Source: Planctomycetota bacterium (GTDB lineage Bacteria; Planctomycetota; UBA1135; GCA-002686595). Taken from it: DNA of 64,000 nt. The position numbers and the translations under genes were made by a program. Below, piece after piece: positions 12,171 through 18,980 of this stretch (its first letter is position 1; every line of letters begins with the position of its first letter). Below the pieces are notes generated by a model. That model was not told the origin of the DNA and searched no databases. It saw only the letters and a list, made by a program, of their open reading frames with translations. The stretch spans positions 124,001-188,000 of the forward strand of contig JADJLZ010000010.1 in NCBI GenBank assembly GCA_016709875.1. The letters run 5' to 3'.

Positions 12171-12946
12171 CCGCCGCTCGCGCCTCCACCGCTGAATCCG
12201 CCGCCGCCCCCGAAACCGCCGAAGCCTCCGCCGCCGCCGCCACCGCCGCCACCGAAGCCGCCGCCGCCCGAGCGGCCGCTGTTCGCCATGCTGTTCATGA
12301 TCAGGAAGGGCAGCAGTCCGCCGCGGTAGCCGCGTCCACCCGGGCCTCCGCCGCCGCGTCGCACGGCGAGCGCGATCACGAGGAAGACCATCAGGAAGAC
12401 CAGGCCGATCGCCAGCTTGGCGGCATCCTTCGCGCGGCGCGCAGGCGGCAGCGCCTTCTCACCCGCGCCACCGGCGATCGCGATCATCGCGTCGATGCCG
12501 GCCGTGATGCCGCCGGGCATGTCGCCCTTCTTGAAGCGCGGCAACATGACGTCGCGGATGATGCGGCCGGAGAGCAGGTCGGTGAGATCGCCCTCGAGTC
12601 CACGGCCGACGTCGATGCGCAGCTTGCGGTCCTTGACCGCCACGACGAGCAGCGCGCCGTCGTTCTTGCCGGCCTTGCCGAGCTTCCAGCTGCGCGCCAC
12701 CTGCAGCGCGTAGCTCTCGATCGGCACGCCCGAGGTCGTCTTGACCGTCAGGAGCGCGATCTCGTGCGTGCTCGAGCGCTCGTAGGCCGCCAGCTTCGCC
12801 TCGAGTGCACTCGCCTGGCTGGCCGAGAGCACATGCGCCGTGTCGTTGACCCAGCCGGTGCCACGCGGCACGTCGATCGACTGCGCGCGGAGCGGAAGGA
12901 CGAGCAGTGCGAGCGCGAGGAAGAGCTGGAGCGCGCGCGCTCTCAC
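12164..12946 (-). CDS. YgcG-family TPM-domain protein with glycine-rich tail
   Basis: This 260-residue protein has a signal peptide (LFLALALLVLPLRAQ), a TPM domain (about 25-165; GWVNDTAHVLS, ALLVVAVKDRKLRIDVGRGL), one transmembrane helix (AIGLVFLMVFLVIALAV) and an extreme Gly-rich C-terminus, broken only by Phe, Ser and a final GGW. That architecture is typical of YgcG/TPM proteins encoded beside lemA. The start is a GTG at 12946 that overlaps the lemA stop (GTGA), because a signal peptide begins exactly there; reading further upstream only gives an antisense-like Arg-rich sequence. The Gly tail is encoded by a repetitive GGN tract (about 12180-12270), prone to length change. Confidence 0.82.
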   Translation of the reverse strand: MRARALQLFLALALLVLPLRAQSIDVPRGTGWVNDTAHVLSASQASALEAKLAAYERSSTHEIALLTVKTTSGVPIESYALQVARSWKLGKAGKNDGALLVVAVKDRKLRIDVGRGLEGDLTDLLSGRIIRDVMLPRFKKGDMPGGITAGIDAMIAIAGGAGEKALPPARRAKDAAKLAIGLVFLMVFLVIALAVRRGGGGPGGRGYRGGLLPFLIMNSMANSGRSGGGGFGGGGGGGGGGFGGFGGGGGFSGGGASGGW

Positions 12947-13557
12947 TTCGCGTCCGTTCCGAAGTCGACCTTGGGCACGGCGCGCTCTTCGGGGGCGATC
13001 GAGGGCTGGGGGATCTTCTCGAAGTGGAACATGCCCGCGATGAGGTTGCCCGGGAACACGGCGCGTCCGGCCTCGTAGCTCTGGATCGCGTCGATGTAGT
13101 CGCGTCGCGCGACCGTGATGCGGTTCTCCGTGCCCTCGATCTGCGACTGCAGGTCGCGGAAGTTCTCCGTCGCCTTGAGCGCCGGGTAGTTCTCCGCCAC
13201 CGCGAAGAGCCGGCCGAGCGCGCCCGAGAGGCCCTGCTGCGCCTTGATGTAGGCGTCGAGCTGCGCCGGATCGGTCGGCAGCGTCGAGGGCATCTGCAGC
13301 CGGCCGACCGCGGCGCGCGCCTCGGTCACGTCGGTGAGCGTCTTCTGCTCGAAGTTCGCGGCGCCCTTGACGGTCGCGACGAGGTTCGGGACGAGGTCGT
13401 TGCGGCGCTTGTACTGGTTGTCGATCTCGGCCCACTTGGCCTCGACGGCGACTTTGCCCTTGGCGAGCGAGTTGTAGCGGCCGACGCCGCAGCCCCCGAT
13501 GCCGAGGACGAGGAGCAGGAGCACACCGAGGACGACGAGGGAGGGGCGGATGGACAT
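12943..13557 (-). CDS. lemA: LemA family protein
   Basis: This 204-residue LemA-family protein has an N-terminal signal/anchor (VVLGVLLLLVLGIGGCG, where GGC could be a lipobox) followed by the helical LemA core: RYNSLAKGKVAVEAKWAEID, the NDLVPNLVATVKG box and the ENRITVARRDYIDAIQSYE box. LemA proteins are membrane-associated, four-helix-bundle-like proteins of unresolved biochemical role. They are almost always next to a TPM/YgcG gene, as here. It is the first gene of the lemA-ygcG-TPM operon. The region upstream of its ATG is where the inserted 2.7-kb segment (see 13613-16494) begins, so its native promoter may have been displaced or replaced. Confidence 0.9.
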   Translation of the reverse strand: MSIRPSLVVLGVLLLLVLGIGGCGVGRYNSLAKGKVAVEAKWAEIDNQYKRRNDLVPNLVATVKGAANFEQKTLTDVTEARAAVGRLQMPSTLPTDPAQLDAYIKAQQGLSGALGRLFAVAENYPALKATENFRDLQSQIEGTENRITVARRDYIDAIQSYEAGRAVFPGNLIAGMFHFEKIPQPSIAPEERAVPKVDFGTDAK

Positions 13558-13612
13558 GGGGCACTCCTATGCGGGGGGGAGGGCTCTCATTCAATCAGGA
13601 ATGGGGGGCGCG

Positions 13613-13696
13613 CCCTACCTCCGCCCCGCCCTCCGGTCGAGCAGCAGCAGCAGCGGGCCCACGGCGCTGACCTTGGTGCCGTCCTTCTCGATCGCG
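13613..13696 (-). repeat. Left copy of 84-bp direct repeat: orphan 3' end of a GHL10 gene
   Basis: Bases 13613-13696 match 16411-16494 with one mismatch (C at 13631 versus G at 16429), an offset of 2798 bp. Read on the minus strand it encodes the last ~26 residues and the TAG stop of the GHL10 protein (ending DRRAGRR), but no GHL10 body is attached. It therefore looks like an att-like duplication or a recombination scar. Confidence 0.9.
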
Positions 13697-13767
13697 AGGA
13701 GGTTCCCAACCCACCGGCACTGCAGTCACTAGCCCGAGATCGGACAATTGGATTGACGCACGTCGTC

Positions 13768-13779
13768 GGGGGGGGGGGG
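13768..13779 (+). repeat. Homopolymeric tract of twelve G
   Basis: Twelve consecutive G occur 135 bp upstream of ATG 13915, just inside the left edge of the inserted segment. Such tracts slip during replication and also cause sequencing errors. Confidence 0.8.
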
Positions 13780-13914
13780 TAGATGTCCTCGCGCACTCAG
13801 TCGTGCTCGCTCTCAACAGGCGACAAGCCGCAACCGCGGACACGGCTGGGTCGCCTTGGTGCAGTCGCCCCAAGGGTCTCTTCCCAAGACCACAGCAAGA
13901 TTGGACTTCGAAAA

Positions 13915-14325
13915 ATGAAGCTCAGCTCGATCGTGATCTGTCTCCTCGCACTTGCTCCGCTTGCGATCTCGTGGCCTTCTAGCCCGACCTCGGAGAGTGT
14001 TGTCTGTGGAGCCGACTCCACCGGAACCTTCACCTACGGCAACAACTGCTACTCCATCGGTGGGTACTCGTCCGGCAACGACGCCTGCCGAGCCGCCGAG
14101 CAGGGACTCAAGGATCAAATGGTCCTGCCCACCGGCGTGACCTGTATCAACGGGGACTGCGTCCCGGGAAGCTGCCACACAGCGGTCCGCTGTCTTGACG
14201 GAACTTGCTCTCTGCTGCAATCCGGGCCCCCGATTCAGAGTCTCCAGACGCACAAGTGGCGCTGCACAGCCTGCTGGCTCGGGGGAGACTACAAGGTCAC
14301 TTGCACGGAGTGCGAGACGTTCTGA
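13915..14325 (+). CDS. Small Cys-rich secreted protein of unknown function
   Basis: I do not recognise this family. The 136-residue product starts with a clear signal peptide (MKLSSIVICLLALAPLAIS), which decides the start at ATG 13915. The mature part of about 115 residues holds 12 cysteines, including VTCIN-GDC-GSC, and a C-terminal WRCTACW...VTCTEC pattern that could be disulfide-bonded or metal-binding. Codon third positions are visibly richer in A and T than in flanking genes. It is the first of two plus-strand genes inside the segment bracketed by the 84-bp direct repeat, and a strong hairpin separates it from the second. An extracellular or periplasmic role is likely from the signal and cysteines; nothing more can be said from sequence. 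Confidence 0.6.
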   Translation: MKLSSIVICLLALAPLAISWPSSPTSESVVCGADSTGTFTYGNNCYSIGGYSSGNDACRAAEQGLKDQMVLPTGVTCINGDCVPGSCHTAVRCLDGTCSLLQSGPPIQSLQTHKWRCTACWLGGDYKVTCTECETF

Positions 14326-14339
14326 ATTGGGCTACGCTC

Positions 14340-14373
14340 GCGGATGCCTAACCTTGAGAGGGTAGGCATCCGC
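14340..14373. terminator. Hairpin between the two inserted genes (terminator-like)
   Basis: The arms GCGGATGCCTA (14340-14350) and TAGGCATCCGC (14363-14373) are perfect 11-bp complements with a 12-base loop; a bulged A allows two more G-C pairs. It starts 15 bp after the stop of the Cys-rich gene. There is no clear T-run after either arm, so it may be a rho-independent-like terminator, an attenuator or an mRNA-stability element. It contains the ATG at 14344, which argues against that codon as a start. Confidence 0.55.
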
Positions 14374-14406
14374 CGAGTACCGCGATTCAAGAAGCGAGCC
14401 ATCCTC

Positions 14407-16380
14407 ATGTCCGAGAGAAACAGACGAGAGGGGAGCCGGAGGCCGCGATGGGTACTCCCTTTCGCACTCCTGCTGGTGATCGCGTGCGTCGTCTTCGTAC
14501 TGCGGAATCGAGGGCATGATCATCCACCGTCCATTGCGACGATCACGAGCCTCCCCGGCAAGGCGCCGGTGGCGTCGCAGCTCGAATCGGATGGTGATGC
14601 CCACTCGGCTGTCGAGACGAGGCCTGAGCCTCGGGTTCCTGCTGCGGAAGCCACCACGATCTTGAAGGCTGAGGGCTCCGTGGATGTAAAGGACCAGGAG
14701 AGTCACCACGTGCCCTCGCCGCGTGGGTTCATCAAGTGGACGATTCACGCTGCTGACGGCGCTTCACAGGAAGCGACGACGGCCATCACCGACGATCGCT
14801 GGTCGATTCAGTTAGCGTCGGACGCTGTCGCGGAACCGATCCAAATCGTGTGGTCGGACGGGCGGGAAGACCAGTACGCAACGCCCATTCCCGGGCGTAT
14901 ACCCGCAAGGGAACTGAACGGACACACCGTCGTCGCACTTTTGGACTGTGGGTTCGTTCTGAATGTCCAGGATGCCACGACCCTTGCGCCCGTCCACGCA
15001 GTGAGCGTCACGCTGTCGGCTCCGAGTCCTCAGCCATACCGGGACACTCAGGGTCTCCCGGAGGTGATCGAAAAGATCGGTCGGAAGCTCGAGGGCGACT
15101 CGCCTTTGCTGCTGCCGTTCATGCCGGGGACGATCGTCGGATGGGTCCGCGCACCCGGATATCGATGGCGCAGGTTCGCGTACAAGGGGCGTGAGGGTGA
15201 GATCACGGTCTCCCTGCATGCGGGATCGGATGTGGACGTGCTCGTGAAGGCACTCCCTACGGAGTGGCCCAACCCGAAGCTGGATGTCTACTCTCAGGCT
15301 GAGGACGAAGCCGCGGGAGACCTCGAGCCCTGGGCTGAGTACGACTTGACTGCGGACGGCACGGCCTCGGTGAGGGGAGTTCCGGCTGGGCGGACTCTCT
15401 TCGTCGTCGTTCCAATGCCCAACATGCAAACATGGGGCCCCCGCCTGGGGGAAGTTTCGGCAGATCTGTCCCCCGGGGTCTGCCAGCCGCTCGTGATCGA
15501 CCTGGCGAATCCCGCCACGAAGGCAGAATACGGAGCCATCGACACACTGATTGCGCACGCGGCGGAATCGAGGTCATCCATGTCGAGAATCGAGGTGCAG
15601 GGGCTCGATGTCGTGGATCAGCCATCCGCCGAGCACTACATCGACAAGGCACGCTGCGAGAAGGACGGCAGCTATCACACTCGGTGCGAGAACCTGCGCG
15701 CGGGCACCTATGTCGTCACCCTCCTCCCGATCGCCGCGGCGAGAGTGGTCACCGTCAAGGCTGGAGAAGTCGCACACGTCGCCTTCGATCTGGCCAAACA
15801 GTGCGCAATGAGAGTGATCGTGACCGATCCAAAGTCCGGAGCCCGCCTGGGCGGGGACGTGACGCTTCTCGTCCGACCCTCGCAAACCAAGCACACCAGT
15901 GCCTGGGAGGAGCTCCGAGCCGGAGGCCCAGAACCGGTCTTCACGGTGCACTGCCTGCCGGGGAACGTCACGTTGGCGGCTTCGGGGCCTGGCAGAGAGA
16001 CCGTGATGAGGGACGTCGAAGTGACACCGGGGATGCCGGATGTGGAGATCGCTCTCGGCCGTGAGCGTGCGTTGCCGATCCACCTACGCGCACTTCAAGG
16101 CGCGTCGGAGGTCCCGCTCCCTTCGGCCTTCTGGACAAGTGTGCGCGTCACCGCGTTGCCTCCGTGCACCGGGAAGTATGTGACCATCGAACTCGGGACG
16201 CGCCAGGTTGCCTCGTTGGTCGCGCTCGATGCTCCGAGTGCGACGCTCTTTGTCGATAGCCCGGGGCGATATCGGGTCGAATTCCGTTCCGTGGCCGGCA
16301 TCGCGGCGCCCCCAACCGTCGAAGTCAATGTCGATGGGGCGACGACGCCCGAGGAAGTCTTCACGGTAGCTTTCGACTGA
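14407..16380 (+). CDS. Large membrane-anchored protein with beta-rich carboxypeptidase-regulatory-like repeats
   Basis: This 657-residue protein of unknown function has a short basic N-terminus, one transmembrane helix (WVLPFALLLVIACVVFVL) and a long extracytoplasmic part built from beta-rich segments of the kind found in carboxypeptidase-regulatory-like/Ig-like folds (for example VSVTLSAPSP, FVLNVQDATTLAPVHAVSV, LRAGTYVVTLLP, CAMRVIVTDPKSGARLGGDV). No catalytic motif is visible. ATG 14407 is preferred over ATG 14344, which lies in a hairpin and adds a non-hydrophobic leader. Codon usage is less GC-extreme than in neighbours. The design resembles the protein at 18981-20687 (N-terminal anchor plus similar repeats). 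It forms a pair with the Cys-rich protein within the repeat-bracketed segment. Confidence 0.6.
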   Translation: MSERNRREGSRRPRWVLPFALLLVIACVVFVLRNRGHDHPPSIATITSLPGKAPVASQLESDGDAHSAVETRPEPRVPAAEATTILKAEGSVDVKDQESHHVPSPRGFIKWTIHAADGASQEATTAITDDRWSIQLASDAVAEPIQIVWSDGREDQYATPIPGRIPARELNGHTVVALLDCGFVLNVQDATTLAPVHAVSVTLSAPSPQPYRDTQGLPEVIEKIGRKLEGDSPLLLPFMPGTIVGWVRAPGYRWRRFAYKGREGEITVSLHAGSDVDVLVKALPTEWPNPKLDVYSQAEDEAAGDLEPWAEYDLTADGTASVRGVPAGRTLFVVVPMPNMQTWGPRLGEVSADLSPGVCQPLVIDLANPATKAEYGAIDTLIAHAAESRSSMSRIEVQGLDVVDQPSAEHYIDKARCEKDGSYHTRCENLRAGTYVVTLLPIAAARVVTVKAGEVAHVAFDLAKQCAMRVIVTDPKSGARLGGDVTLLVRPSQTKHTSAWEELRAGGPEPVFTVHCLPGNVTLAASGPGRETVMRDVEVTPGMPDVEIALGRERALPIHLRALQGASEVPLPSAFWTSVRVTALPPCTGKYVTIELGTRQVASLVALDAPSATLFVDSPGRYRVEFRSVAGIAAPPTVEVNVDGATTPEEVFTVAFD

Positions 16381-16410
16381 ATCGTGCGGGTGGATGACTG
16401 CGAGCCCCGT

Positions 16411-16494
16411 CCCTACCTCCGCCCCGCCGTCCGGTCGAGCAGCAGCAGCAGCGGGCCCACGGCGCTGACCTTGGTGCCGTCCTTCTCGATCGCG
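16411..16494 (-). repeat. Right copy of 84-bp direct repeat, in the 3' end of the GHL10 gene
   Basis: This is the copy attached to the intact GHL10 reading frame; it includes the gene's TAG stop (16413-16415). It matches 13613-13696 at 83 of 84 positions in the same orientation. Confidence 0.9.
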
Positions 16495-17966
16495 TCGAAG
16501 CGCGCGACCTCGAATTCCTCGTTCTCGGGCAGCACCACCTCGCCGACCCGGCGCCAGCCCCTGCAGGCGGCGGGTCCGACGCGCAGCTGGATCGTCTGCA
16601 GGCCGTTCTTGGCGGCGAGCTTGTACTTCGCGATCTCTCCCAGGCTCTGGTCGGGCGCGATCCAGGTGTAGACGTCGTAGGTCCCGGCGACCGGCACGCG
16701 CGCGGTCCAACTCGCCTCGCCCGCGAGCGTGCCGTCGAGCGTCATCACCATCGGGCCGTCGCTCGCGGGGAACTGCCACTTGCCCGAGCCGGCCTGCGGG
16801 CGCGTCTGGATCGGCACGGGGCGCCAGCCCTCCGCGTCGCGCCAGGGCGGGACCATCGGGTAGTCGTAGGGCTCATCGGCGAGCGCGACGGCGAGCGCCG
16901 CCTCGTTCGCGAGCAGCGCGCGCGCCGAAGAAGAGCGCGCCGGCGAACTTCTTCGCGCGGTAGTTGCTCGCGCAGGCTTGGAGGAAGGCCGCATCGGCGC
17001 TGGCCTTGCCCTTCGCGGTCGGAAGGCCGCCGCACAGCTGCGCGAGGTGCGCCGCGTGCAGGGATCGGCGAGCAGCGCGTCGATGCGCTTGGATTCGGCC
17101 TCGGCGCTCGGCGAGTCGCCCGCGAGCACGAGCGCGTGCGCGAGCTTGCGCTCGATCCAGGCCGGCGGATCCTGCAGCCACTCGCGCGGTCCGGCGCCGG
17201 CGAGGTGCGGCATCAGCACGATCTCGAGCGCGGGGTTGAGGCCACCGCTGACGCGCGCGGCGAATGCGCTGAGCTGCTGCGTGCGCCAGGCGCACCACTT
17301 CTCGTCCTTGGGGTCGGTGGAGGAGCCGCCCGTACCTGCTTTCAGGTAGAGCTCGCGCTGCGCGGGCTTCGCGGCGGCGGTGGCGGGCAGCGCGGGGAAG
17401 CGCTGCGAGCCGGCGATGCCGTCGAGGTCGTAGTTGCGCGCGAGCTCGAGCACGAGGTCGAGGAAGAACTGCTGCACCTGCGGATCGAGCGCGTCGGCCC
17501 AGCGCTCGCCGCCCAGGACGAGCGGCTTGCCGTCGCTGGCGAGCGCGGCCCACTCCGGGTGTTTGTCGAGCAGCGCACCCTTGGCCGTGAAACCGGCCTC
17601 GAAGCAGGGCACGACCTCGAGGCCGACGCGGTGGGCTTCGAAGAGCACCTCCGCGAGCACGTCGCGCTCGCCGTAGGCCGGATCGCAGTCCTCGCCGAAG
17701 GTTTCCTTCGCCTTGGGGCTGTGCCAGAGCGTGTAGGCGCCGTCCCAGACGCAGGGGAGGACGACGTTGAAGCGCGCGTCGGCGAGCGTTTGCATCGCCT
17801 TCGCGATCTCCGCCTGCGAGGCGAAGATCCCGTCGGAAGCCGAGAGCGTCACCGCGCGCAGCTCCTTGTCGGGCGGCTTGAAGAGCACGCTCCCGTCCTG
17901 CGCGTAGGAGTTCGGAATCGTGAGGGAAGCGAGTGCGCAGAGCGCGAGTGCCGGGGCGAGCCGCAT
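16413..17966 (-). CDS. Secreted GHL10-like glycosyl hydrolase (contains a compensating frameshift pair)
   Basis: The protein of about 517 residues is related to the glycosyl-hydrolase-like family 10 (DUF187-type TIM barrels). It starts with a signal peptide (MRLAPALALCALASLTIPNSYAQ), which fixes the start at ATG 17966. The barrel region includes ELRAVTLSASDGIF, DARFNVVLPCVWDGAYTLWH, LEVVPCFEAGF and LARNYDLDGIAGSQRFP. A C-terminal part resembles a carbohydrate-binding jelly roll (GTYDVYTWIAPDQSLGEIA). Between about 17061 and 16925 the annotated frame gives an Arg/Ser-rich nonsense stretch, while the +1 frame gives a sensible LHAAHLAQLCGGLPTAKGK...GALFFGAR. One base seems missing at a C run (17061-17063) and one extra in a GC run (16916-16925). 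The frame is restored, so the protein is nearly whole. Its last 26 codons form the right repeat copy. Confidence 0.7.
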   Translation of the reverse strand: MRLAPALALCALASLTIPNSYAQDGSVLFKPPDKELRAVTLSASDGIFASQAEIAKAMQTLADARFNVVLPCVWDGAYTLWHSPKAKETFGEDCDPAYGERDVLAEVLFEAHRVGLEVVPCFEAGFTAKGALLDKHPEWAALASDGKPLVLGGERWADALDPQVQQFFLDLVLELARNYDLDGIAGSQRFPALPATAAAKPAQRELYLKAGTGGSSTDPKDEKWCAWRTQQLSAFAARVSGGLNPALEIVLMPHLAGAGPREWLQDPPAWIERKLAHALVLAGDSPSAEAESKRIDALLADPCTRRTSRSCAAAFRPRRARPAPMRPSSKPARATTARRSSPARSSSARALLANEAALAVALADEPYDYPMVPPWRDAEGWRPVPIQTRPQAGSGKWQFPASDGPMVMTLDGTLAGEASWTARVPVAGTYDVYTWIAPDQSLGEIAKYKLAAKNGLQTIQLRVGPAACRGWRRVGEVVLPENEEFEVARFDAIEKDGTKVSAVGPLLLLLDRTAGRR

Positions 17967-18013
17967 CGCCCCACGATAGCGCGCTCCCTCTGAAACGTCC
18001 GGCCCTGAAACTC

Positions 18014-18046
18014 CGACAGGGAGGGTGGAAACCACCCTCCCTGTCG
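18014..18046. terminator. Very stable 15-bp hairpin with a 3-base loop
   Basis: CGACAGGGAGGGTGG (18014-18028) is followed by AAA and its exact complement CCACCCTCCCTGTCG (18032-18046). It sits between the stop of the zinc-ribbon gene (18214) and the start of the GHL10 gene (17966), both on the minus strand. No T-run follows, so it is terminator-like at best, or a dispersed palindromic repeat. Confidence 0.6.
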
Positions 18047-18213
18047 TGGACACGACCCGCGCAGAGTCGTCTCCCAGCCCTGCCGGGCCGGGTGTCCTGC
18101 CGTACGCTTGGACGGAGGCCGCGTTCGTCTGGTTCCCGCGTGAACAGGCCTTTTTTCGAGGATGGGACGTGCGATTTCGCGCGTGCGATAGCGCACTCCG
18201 CGCGGGCGGCGGC

Positions 18214-18924
18214 TCAGCTGTGGAACGCGAGCAGAAACGTGTCGCGCGTGATCAGCACGCCGCAGTCCCCGCGGGCGAGCGAGTCCGCGAGCCGGCTCGA
18301 GACGCGGAACTCCTCGCGCAGGCCGCCCTCGACTTCGAAGACCGCGTAGTGGTGCGTGCTCCAGCCGTACTTCGTGCGCGAGATGCGCGTGCGCTCGTCG
18401 ACCACGCACGCGGGCCGGCGCAACAGCGGCGCCTGGTAGAAGCGCACGATCTTCCAGACTCCGAAGCCGCTGACGCACAGTCCGAGCACGACGAAGACCG
18501 GCGGCGGCAGCGTGCTGTGGACGCGGTGCGAGGCATGGAAGAAGTCCCCGAGCGCGAGCACGATGAAGAGCACGCCGAGCGCGACGATGCCGGCCAGGCC
18601 GAGCATGTCGAGGAAGCCCGAGGGCGAGTCCTCCATCCATTGCTCGTAGAGGCGGTGGCTGCGCACGAGCGAGAGCCCCTGGCCGGTGCGGCTCGCACGC
18701 GCGGCGCCCTCGACCGGCGAGAGCGCTCGCTCGTGCGACTGCGCGAGCGCCTGGCCCATGCCCATCGACATCGAGAGCGGAACGCGCTCGCCCTTCGCGT
18801 TGCGGCCGCCCAGGCCGAGCGTGCTGCCGCAGCATACGCAGTGGCCGGCGAGCGGATCCTCGACGGCCGCGCCGCAGCGCGGACAGCGCAACTTCTGCTC
18901 CTCACCGGTCTGGCTGCGGGTCAT
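18214..18924 (-). CDS. Zinc-ribbon membrane protein with DUF2500-like C-terminal domain
   Basis: The 236-residue product starts with a zinc ribbon (LRCPRCGAAVEDPL...HCVCCG, two CXXC pairs), followed by a linker, two transmembrane helices (LGLAGIVALGVLFIVLAL and PVFVVLGLCVSGFGVWKIV) and a cytoplasmic domain reading ACVVDERTRISR...HHYAVFEVEGGLREEFRVSS. That pattern, ending in GDCGVLITRDTFLLAF, resembles DUF2500 (YhhM-like) domains, which have no known biochemical role. ATG 18924 is chosen; ATG 18936 is four codons upstream and equally possible. The longer open frame (to 19212) overlaps the neighbouring gene and is Arg-rich, so it was not used. It lies 57 bp downstream of the 568-residue protein on the same strand. 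Confidence 0.62.
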   Translation of the reverse strand: MTRSQTGEEQKLRCPRCGAAVEDPLAGHCVCCGSTLGLGGRNAKGERVPLSMSMGMGQALAQSHERALSPVEGAARASRTGQGLSLVRSHRLYEQWMEDSPSGFLDMLGLAGIVALGVLFIVLALGDFFHASHRVHSTLPPPVFVVLGLCVSGFGVWKIVRFYQAPLLRRPACVVDERTRISRTKYGWSTHHYAVFEVEGGLREEFRVSSRLADSLARGDCGVLITRDTFLLAFHS

Positions 18925-18980
18925 GCGCTGCTGCATCGGCTGCGCGCGCGCTGCGACTGCAACCGCAGGCGGAAAAAGCT

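Larger units (their letters stand above)
13558..13914. other. Gene-poor stretch: left repeat copy, G12 tract and leader of the Cys-rich gene
   Basis: This stretch holds the upstream region of lemA, the left copy of the 84-bp repeat (13613-13696), a run of twelve G (13768-13779), and the leader of the plus-strand gene at 13915. A frame is open from 13783 into that gene, but its first 44 residues are Arg/Ser-rich and end where a clear signal peptide starts, so I treat it as untranslated. No RNA gene is seen. Confidence 0.5.

Noticed and set aside
13595..13873. Small minus-strand frame across the left repeat copy as a separate gene
   Set aside because: It reads the GHL10 tail in the wrong frame and has no start context or domain.
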